From Antedon mediterranea (lineage: Eukaryota; Echinodermata; Crinoidea; Comatulida; Antedonidae), in NCBI RefSeq assembly GCF_964355755.1, contig NC_092674.1, positions 22,716,001 to 22,780,000 on the forward strand: DNA of 64,000 nucleotides, read 5' to 3'. The notes under the pieces were generated by a model. The model made no database searches. It saw only the letters and a program-made list of their open reading frames with translations, and was not told the origin of the DNA. Shown here piece by piece: positions 61,801 through 64,000 of the stretch. The first letter of the stretch is position 1, and every line of letters starts with the position of its first letter. Both the position numbers and the translations under genes were made by a program.

Positions 61801-63157
61801 TCCTCGCTAGACGTCATTCAACAGCCTGGGGTCAATGTGACATTGTCCGTCTCTGATTTTCTAATACAACTAGGCCTATAAGTTATAATTAAATTATTGA
61901 TTCTCTGATTTATTGATTTCTGTATCTTCTATGTCAATTCGGAAAATGTAGATCGTTTGCAATTCTATCTAGTTTGGGAACGTACTGAGACTGCTGTAAA
62001 TATTTATATGATGCGTTTTAAACTGAATTGTGTAATAATGTAGGGTTTCAGTACCAAAATGAGGTCTTCAAATACAATTTCAATGTTGGAAAATGTATTC
62101 TCAGAACCACTTTTGAAATCAGTACACAGTCATTAAATATAACAATCAATTTGTGCACATGCGCGCAGAAAGATATTCTTATAAAAAAAATGATTAACCT
62201 TTCGTTGTTACATTTAATTTTACAGAAATGTAAATATTCCTGCTCTTAATGACAGCAAGTATATAGGATTAAGTATTTACAACGTGGTCATCTTCAGTTC
62301 GCTTGGTGTTCCACTGTCATTCCTGCTCCAAGATGATTCCAGCCACAAGTATGTCATCGTTGGTGGTTTCATAATCTTCTGTACAACGTTAACTCTTTGT
62401 CTTCTATTTTTTCCAAAGGTAAGACACATTTATACTGCCTTTTCTAACCATAGGAAGAATTTGTTGTTGCAAATTATGCCATAACATCGTCATTGTTAAT
62501 TCCCACTTTTGTTCTCAAGCGTGGTTTCCACTAGGACGCCACGTAACGGAACATAAGAAGATGCCCTTCCAATATTTGGGAGAAATCAAGCCTGCTATGT
62601 TTGCAGCACTGTTTCGTCGTCGGTTCCCACTTTTGATTACAATACAGCACTTTGCGTCAATACGTCATAGCGTTACGTTACGTTGCGTCGCTAGTAAAAA
62701 CCACGCTTAAACTTAAACCTTTTTTTGTCAGCGATGGTCTTGAATAATTTTATTCTTTCCAAAACTTGTTTGTATTATTATATTTTTTATTATAACTTAT
62801 TTATTATTTTAAAAATACCAACAACCCTGTAATGAAGGATCCAATCTTAAACCTAAAGTTATGTCCTTTCTTTAAACAACTATTTTCATTTATTAAATTA
62901 GGGTTTATCAAATGTATCTGTATGGTAAAGACGATACAATGTTTACACTTAACATACGACTATTCATATAGGTTTACAGTATCATTAATGGCTACGCACC
63001 GGAAGAAGTTGGAAGTCGTGCCATGTCTAATGTAAACGGACGCCAAGGTTACGGACGTCGGATGGAAGACAGTAATCGTAGAGTTAGTTTACTTGCTAAA
63101 GATCCCTCGTTGGGTTTGAAAATTGAAAACGAAAAGACATCAGAAGTTCAAATATGA
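34733..63157 (+). CDS. GABBR2-like: GABA-B receptor-like class C GPCR, 15 visible exons, 5' incomplete
   Basis: Plasma-membrane metabotropic receptor of the GABA-B family, expected to bind an amino-acid-like ligand with its extracellular Venus-flytrap domain and signal through G proteins. The 15 exons (listed separately) join in phase with GT-AG sites and give 708 residues. Residues 1-370 are most of the flytrap domain, about 385-645 the seven membrane segments, and 648-708 a short cytoplasmic tail. Family signatures: AYDAIW (lobe 2), GAMFSKTWRVYSIFTNKK after TM3, IKDPRLL before TM4, YIYKGLL in TM5, and NVNIPALNDSKYIG before TM6. These are closer to subunit 2 than subunit 1. Oddities: the start, signal peptide and first part of lobe 1 are not found, and the tail is only about 60 residues with no heptad coiled coil. 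Subtype is uncertain, and an independent echinoderm GABA-B-like paralogue is possible. Confidence 0.93.
35043..35190. mobile_element. MITE with TTCCCACTTGGACG-type TIRs
   Basis: AAGATCGGTTCCCACTTGGA at 35057 is matched in inverted orientation by a right arm ending near 35181 (TCCAAGTGAGAAC, then AATCTT). Weaker pairing extends outward to 35043 and 35190. Non-coding and intronic. The motif GGTTCCCACTT also occurs inside the element at 62.5-62.7 kb, so the two may share an ancestor. Confidence 0.7.
36086..36158 (-). ncRNA. tRNA-derived sequence (SINE head or tRNA pseudogene)
   Basis: Minus strand: GAGTGAGTGGCCAAGCGGTT gives a good A box (TGGCCAAGCGGTTAAG) and GGGTTCGAGACTC a good B box, with outer arms that pair 6 of 7. 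The anticodon arm does not fold, so it is not a functional tRNA. It is best read as the tRNA-like head of a SINE related to class II (Leu/Ser-like) tRNAs. Confidence 0.6.
38725..39312 (+). pseudogene. Unrecognised reading frame with a single internal stop
   Basis: From 38725 to 39312 one frame is open except for a TAA at 39052-39054, about 195 codons in very AT-rich DNA. Segments such as NHEKLFTDLVESWKVKEM and AAGKIEFPLLLKTESK look protein-like in composition, but I recognise no family. It lies within the 10-kb receptor intron on the same strand. It may be a decayed mobile-element or gene fragment, or chance. Confidence 0.25.
41458..41530 (+). ncRNA. Degenerate tRNA-like SINE head
   Basis: GGCCCAGTGGTCATGAGGGC resembles an A box, and CTGGAGGTTGTGGATTAGTG resembles a decayed B box with normal spacing. 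This is the usual pattern of a tRNA-derived SINE. Downstream is a T-run and unremarkable sequence. Confidence 0.4.
44678..44712. repeat. Perfect 12-bp-stem hairpin
   Basis: TAGATGGTACGC and GCGTACCATCTA flank the 11-nt loop GAGCGAAGCGA. It is GC-rich in an AT-rich intron, about 200 bp before visible exon 2. Function unknown. Confidence 0.8.
44917..45087 (+). CDS. GABBR2-like: GABA-B receptor-like, visible exon 2
   Basis: 57 codons, phase 0 to 0, acceptor TTTTTATTTAG, donor TCA-GTAAAG. Contains ISYGSHSPQLADR, TLYRTIPS and KLIEAWNWTKVATL, matching the ligand-pocket strand and the 'FFRTxPS ... KLxxxWxWKxVATL' block. From memory of the family, subunit 1 has His where this has Ile in RTIPS, so ligand contacts may differ. 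Confidence 0.93.
45560..46130. repeat. Purine-biased GATG/GTGATG-rich low-complexity tract
   Basis: Irregular GATGATGGTG-like words over about 570 bp produce a long Thr/Ile-rich minus-strand ORF (45709-46005) that is an artefact of composition. Confidence 0.6.
46775..48075. repeat. Intronic minisatellite (ACAGTTACAGTAGCAACTT units)
   Basis: About 1.3 kb of interleaved units of AGCAACTTACAGTTACAGT type with a basic period near 18 bp and a longer super-period of about 100-200 bp (phrases such as CTCCATTAACTTACTGTTAC recur). It ends about 40 bp before visible exon 3. Confidence 0.9.
48118..48243 (+). CDS. GABBR2-like: GABA-B receptor-like, visible exon 3
   Basis: 42 codons, acceptor TTTATTCTAG, donor AAG-GTAAAA. 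Encodes AMRDFSTRLQKHSEK and ASESFDHN up to RLKFLK. This is the linker between flytrap lobes, matching 'DLxxxLxxxGIEIxxxESFxxDPxxxVKxLK'. Confidence 0.9.
49506..49571 (+). CDS. GABBR2-like: GABA-B receptor-like, visible exon 4
   Basis: 22 codons, acceptor GAATTTTACAG, donor CAG-GTAAAA. Encodes RKDARIIIGNFYEYEAVMVF, matching the family's 'DARIIxGxFxExxAxxVFC'. Confidence 0.95.
49620..50110. repeat. Palindromic minisatellite (GTGATAATGTTATCAC)
   Basis: Each unit carries GTGATAATGTTATCAC or a close variant, a self-complementary 16-mer, followed by AACTATGAGAAACC or GATTATACC spacers. There are about nine copies spaced roughly 35-70 bp apart between visible exons 4 and 5. Confidence 0.85.
50165..50361 (+). 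mobile_element. 5'-truncated LINE 3' end with TTCAATTCAATT tail
   Basis: Ends GTATAAATAAAATATTTCAA and TTCAATTG, a non-poly(A) short-repeat LINE tail, preceded by CTGGGAGACCAGTCTTTGAC. Inserted 50 bp before visible exon 5. Confidence 0.6.
50414..50611 (+). CDS. GABBR2-like: GABA-B receptor-like, visible exon 5 (flytrap lobe 2)
   Basis: 66 codons, acceptor AATTATAG, donor TAT-GTAAAT. Includes NHVWMIYGYYQVDWW and CTPEQMAEAVEGYIAV, the 'YxWxIxGWYxxxWW ... C...xMxxAxEGxI' block. The Tyr of GYY occupies the position of the family's pocket Tyr. Confidence 0.95.
51058..51297 (+). CDS. GABBR2-like: GABA-B receptor-like, visible exon 6
   Basis: 80 codons, acceptor TCTTCCCGTCAG, donor TCC-GTGAGT. Includes APYAYDAIWAAALAFNAT, LLNFTYEDEYNITTLLQ and VDFLGVS. 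The acidic residue found two positions before the AP of APLAYDAIW in subunit 1 is not conserved (VPAPYAYD here). Confidence 0.95.
51343..51915. repeat. Tandem duplication, unit about 288 bp
   Basis: GATATTGTGAC at 51398 and 51686, and AAGCTTATGGCCTTG in both halves, show a direct duplication with substitutions and small indels, immediately downstream of visible exon 6. Confidence 0.85.
52292..52355 (+). CDS. GABBR2-like: GABA-B receptor-like, visible exon 7
   Basis: 64 nt, phase 0 to 1, donor A-GTAAGT. Encodes GPIKFTDKGDSLGILKISQL, matching 'GxVxFxxxGxRxGxxxxxQ' at the end of lobe 1. Confidence 0.92.
52810..53375. repeat. Diverged tandem repeat, unit about 170-230 bp
   Basis: Phrases AAGATCACACAGA, TTTCTAAAAATAACT, TTTGGCTACATCG and AATGTACAATAAAAAC recur three to four times in the same order. 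Confidence 0.7.
53820..53900 (+). CDS. GABBR2-like: GABA-B receptor-like, visible exon 8
   Basis: 81 nt, phase 1 to 1, acceptor TTTTTCTTTTAG, donor G-GTACGT. Encodes NGVQREIARYYGYNDSIVWD and then YTFDEIW, the 'QxxxYxKIGxYxxxxxxLxW' segment that leads to the membrane domain. Like other subunits of this family, there is no cysteine-rich domain. Confidence 0.92.
54684..54840 (+). CDS. GABBR2-like: GABA-B receptor-like, visible exon 9 (TM1)
   Basis: 157 nt, phase 1 to 2, acceptor TTATTTACAG, donor CG-GTATGT. Includes IPADSDQTI, SEKLF and a hydrophobic TM1 at about residues 385-408, ending FNIVYRNE, the conserved FNIxxRN at the cytoplasmic face. Confidence 0.93.
54885..55215. repeat. Pyrimidine-rich degenerate minisatellite
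   Basis: Starts with (CT)n at 54889, then units like CACACTCCATAAAGACCACC of roughly 23-26 bp. It lies just after the donor of visible exon 9. Confidence 0.75.
56427..56559 (+). CDS. GABBR2-like: GABA-B receptor-like, visible exon 10 (TM2)
   Basis: 133 nt, phase 2 to 0, acceptor TTCTTTTTAG, donor CAA-GTACGT. Includes IKMSSPNMNN (family 'IKxSSPxxNN') and TM2, then VLYGLDS and LRVMCQ, whose Cys is the expected extracellular disulfide partner. Confidence 0.95.
56845..56925. repeat. 18-bp tandem repeat, about four copies
   Basis: Repeated TCTCTTATCCTCTAAA units. Confidence 0.85.
57797..57904 (+). CDS. GABBR2-like: GABA-B receptor-like, visible exon 11 (TM3)
   Basis: 36 codons, acceptor TTTTTTAAG (weak but used in phase), donor CGA-GTATGT. 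TM3 with FTLSFGAMFSKTWRVYSIF and intracellular loop 2 TNKKLQK, very close to the subunit 2 consensus. Confidence 0.95.
57970..59535. repeat. 31-bp minisatellite, about 50 copies
   Basis: Unit TAGTCTTACTACTCAAGCTR plus CTGCTTCTTGC, period 31 bp (58081 to 58112). Variants (A/G in GCTACTGC vs GCTGCTGC, and CTTAATACT vs CTTACTACT) recur in ordered groups, suggesting higher-order duplication. It starts 70 bp after the exon 11 donor and is followed to about 59.9 kb by decayed units. Confidence 0.95.
60001..60123 (+). CDS. GABBR2-like: GABA-B receptor-like, visible exon 12 (TM4)
   Basis: 41 codons, acceptor TTATCTTTTCAG, donor AAA-GTAAGA. VIKDPRLLAMVGVLLLIDLG then WQLTDPLE, matching the 'IKDxxLLxxVGxxLLIDxxILxxWQxxDPL' block. 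Confidence 0.96.
60649..60791 (+). CDS. GABBR2-like: GABA-B receptor-like, visible exon 13 (ECL2, TM5)
   Basis: 143 nt, phase 0 to 2, acceptor TTTTTTAG, donor AG-GTAAGT. IEQHLC carries the second disulfide Cys. TM5 contains ALYIYKGLLLIFGAFITWQT. Confidence 0.95.
60792..62225 (+). other. Intron, no further features seen
   Basis: AT-rich intron between visible exons 13 and 14. I see no tandem array, ORF or inverted element worth annotating. Confidence 0.6.
62226..62418 (+). CDS. GABBR2-like: GABA-B receptor-like, visible exon 14 (TM6, TM7)
   Basis: 193 nt, phase 2 to 0, acceptor TTAATTTTACAG, donor AAG-GTAAGA. RNVNIPALNDSKYIGLSIYN is nearly identical to the family's intracellular loop 3/TM6 motif. 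TM7 ends LLFFPK. Confidence 0.97.
62517..62708. mobile_element. MITE, 192 bp, AAGCGTGGTTTCCACTAG ends
   Basis: AAGCGTGGTTTCCACTAGGA at 62517 is inverted at the right end as CTAGTAAAAACCACGCTT (to 62708). The subterminal CACGTAACG and CGTTACGTTACG also pair. Flanks TCA and TAA would be compatible with a decayed 3-bp PIF/Harbinger-type target, but this is weak. It lies about 100 bp after exon 14. Confidence 0.75.
62972..63157 (+). CDS. GABBR2-like: GABA-B receptor-like, terminal exon (short tail)
   Basis: 61 codons plus TGA at 63155-63157. The tail is basic in its middle (GRQGYGRRMEDSNRR) with a PKA-like RRVS site. It ends SEVQI, a possible class II PDZ ligand (hydrophobic-x-hydrophobic). No leucine-heptad coiled coil is seen, whereas both vertebrate subunits have one. 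An alternative downstream exon cannot be excluded, but a stop and poly(A) signals follow directly. Confidence 0.88.
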   Translation, partial: VYSIINGYAPEEVGSRAMSNVNGRQGYGRRMEDSNRRVSLLAKDPSLGLKIENEKTSEVQI

Positions 63158-63920
63158 TTATTACAGTAGAAGTTTATTTATATAGAATACCTATAAAATA
63201 TATAGACGACTATGATATAAGGGTGTATTCACTGGAAAAACAAGAATTTACAGTATAATGGAATCGGTTGATTTAAGCTATAATCTATCCTGGTACATAT
63301 TTCGGCATATGAAGATTAAGAATGCCAATAAGTGACTCTTCACATATCGTCAGCATTCGTACGTTTTAGGTACCTAATAGTACTCCTGAAAATATACTAT
63401 GAAAGAGTGGTGATGATACTCAGCCTAATAAAACGTAGCACGTGATACTCATCTCAGCCAAATAAACCGCGTGATTACCAACCAATCAAATGTAGCACGT
63501 GATGCTCAGCCAATCAAATGTAGCTCCTGATGTTCGGCCAACCAAATGTAGCGCGTGATACTCAGCATAATCAGAGACGAGAAATGTGATGCTCGGTTTT
63601 ATGCAGATGCCTGAAAAGTGATAAAAACTACGAATGCAATTTTGTAGATTATGGTAATTGGTTTGATGTGGATGAGATAAACAGTACTGATTGGAAACGT
63701 TAAAACACATTCGAAACATTATTTATATTATTAAAATCTACAACAAAATATTTACTGTGCATCAACATATTTAGTTTAGCTTGCAATTTAAGATTTCAAA
63801 AGGGTACATAAGAATATCATACAACTCATGTCACAGAACACGTGATTTTTGTATAGCTTTATATAGCCAGTGGAACCGTATGAAATAGAATGGTTTCCAG
63901 AAAAATTGAAATAAAACTGT
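63158..63920 (+). terminator. 3' UTR with poly(A) signals and tandem CCAAT/CACGTG units
   Basis: AATAAA at 63427-63432, 63461-63466 and 63910-63915. Between about 63415 and 63575 are four to five units of roughly 33 bp containing CCAATCAAATGTAGCACGTG. I cannot tell which signal is used. Confidence 0.55.
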
Positions 63921-64000
63921 GCTCACACGTGTTTTAGGACTATTGATAATAACATGTAGTAAACAAGTCATCAACATCAACTATTACAACTGATAACTAT

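Overview
The window looks like AT-rich animal nuclear DNA with long introns, GT-AG splice junctions, LINE remnants, MITE-like elements and large amounts of tandem repeat. Two clusters dense in the palindromic octamer TAGGCCTA, and the 'ataggcctac' texture seen elsewhere, suggest a marine deuterostome, most likely an echinoderm. That is an inference from texture, not a proof. No prokaryotic gene organisation is present.

Layout. 1-9.4 kb: no convincing host gene. It holds a TIR element with arms of about 180-200 bp (1-1411), a decayed L1/Tx1-like reverse transcriptase fragment, a truncated LINE 3' tail, a TIR element with CCGA/CAGA microsatellites, two small MITE-like inverted repeats, two strong palindromes (one carrying two CRE octamers) and a 48-bp triplication. 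9.4-34.3 kb: a repeat-built block flanked on both sides by (TA)n and, just inside each (TA)n, by oppositely oriented arrays of the motif GGCCNNTTGCTACG. Inside are two TAGGCCTA clusters, about 15 kb of satellite in two main monomer families (128 bp and 45-47 bp) with a multi-kilobase higher-order duplication, a nearly full-length LINE of about 3.6 kb inserted into the satellite (940-codon endonuclease/reverse transcriptase ORF, frameshifted near its C terminus), and a separate duplication of about 1.5-2 kb.

34.7-63.2 kb: the one real host gene I can support, on the + strand. Fifteen exons, joined by consensus splice sites in consistent phase, encode 708 residues of a GABA-B receptor-like class C GPCR: most of the Venus-flytrap domain, seven membrane segments and a short cytoplasmic tail. 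The stop is at 63155-63157 and poly(A) signals follow. The 5' exons (signal peptide and start of lobe 1) were not found. They lie upstream, possibly beyond the repeat block or outside the window. Its introns contain many minisatellites: an 18-bp-like ACAGTTACAGTAGCAACTT array, a palindromic GTGATAATGTTATCAC array, a 31-bp array of about 50 copies, and others, plus SINE-like, MITE and LINE-tail insertions.

The most interesting unexplained structure is the approximately 24.5-kb (TA)n/inverted-motif-bounded satellite block beside the receptor gene. It could be a very large non-autonomous element or a composite of unrelated repeats. The sequence alone does not decide.
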